From assembly GCA_900541355.1 (NCBI GenBank), contig UQJU01000033.1, forward strand, positions 1-14,570: a stretch of DNA of 14,570 nt, in the 5' to 3' direction. The DNA comes from Candidatus Avelusimicrobium fimicolum. GTDB lineage: Bacteria > Elusimicrobiota > Elusimicrobia > Elusimicrobiales > Elusimicrobiaceae. Of the stretch, positions 14,567-14,570 are shown piece by piece. The position numbers were made by a program, and so were the translations under genes. The number at the start of each line of letters is the position of its first letter. The first letter of the stretch is position 1. The notes under the pieces are model-generated. The model saw only the letters and a program-made list of their open reading frames with translations. It had not been told where the DNA came from and ran no database searches.

Positions 14567-14570
14567 GCCG

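Noticed and set aside
1..14570. Mobile element, phage, CRISPR, tRNA or rRNA
   Set aside because: I found no transposase or integrase motifs, no regularly spaced direct repeats and no cloverleaf or rRNA-like sequence; the only repeats are the two palindromic copies described.

Overview
This 14.6 kb window is dense bacterial chromosome with housekeeping genes and a few less ordinary ones. It appears to come from a Gram-negative-type cell: it encodes NagZ and AnmK for recycling of anhydro-muropeptides, a signal-peptide protein with the aromatic C-terminal residue of outer-membrane barrels, and two secreted proteins of trypsin-like fold. A deoxyhypusine-synthase-like enzyme together with secreted trypsin-like paralogs made me think of Elusimicrobiota, but no rRNA or other marker here proves this; it is a guess. 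I see no rRNA, tRNA, CRISPR array, integrase or transposase.

Layout. (1) Positions 1-1698, plus strand: the end of anmK overlaps nagZ by 10 bp, forming a peptidoglycan-recycling pair. It ends in a strong terminator at 1700-1726 that also serves the convergent operon. (2) Positions 8919 down to 1730, minus strand: a seven-gene operon with gaps of 33 nt or less, in transcription order deoxyhypusine-synthase-like enzyme, predicted outer-membrane protein, DoxX-like membrane protein, dnaX, recR, comEC, guaD. The dnaX-recR-comEC block links DNA replication, recombination and DNA uptake; stop and start codons are nearly fused through most of the operon, which suggests translational coupling. (3) A divergent AT-rich promoter region at about 8930-9046 separates this operon from glyA (plus strand, 9047-10294), which is followed by two consecutive hairpins. 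(4) Positions 10458-12896, plus strand: two adjacent exported paralogs of chymotrypsin/trypsin fold. The second keeps an apparent His-Asp-Cys triad, with cysteine in place of the usual serine. The first has lost all three catalytic positions and looks like a pseudoprotease. (5) Positions 14198-13074, minus strand: a membrane-anchored SEL1-repeat protein with its own terminator. (6) Positions 14199-14570: no certain gene, but a degenerate palindromic repeat sharing a 16-bp exact match and a collinear flank with another copy at 12981-13019, plus a small hydrophobic ORF inside a foldable sequence at the very end.

The observations most worth following up are the active/inactive protease pair, the deoxyhypusine-synthase-like enzyme leading an operon of DNA-processing genes, the ComEC C-terminal domain that has lost its metallo-beta-lactamase motif, and the two related intergenic repeats.
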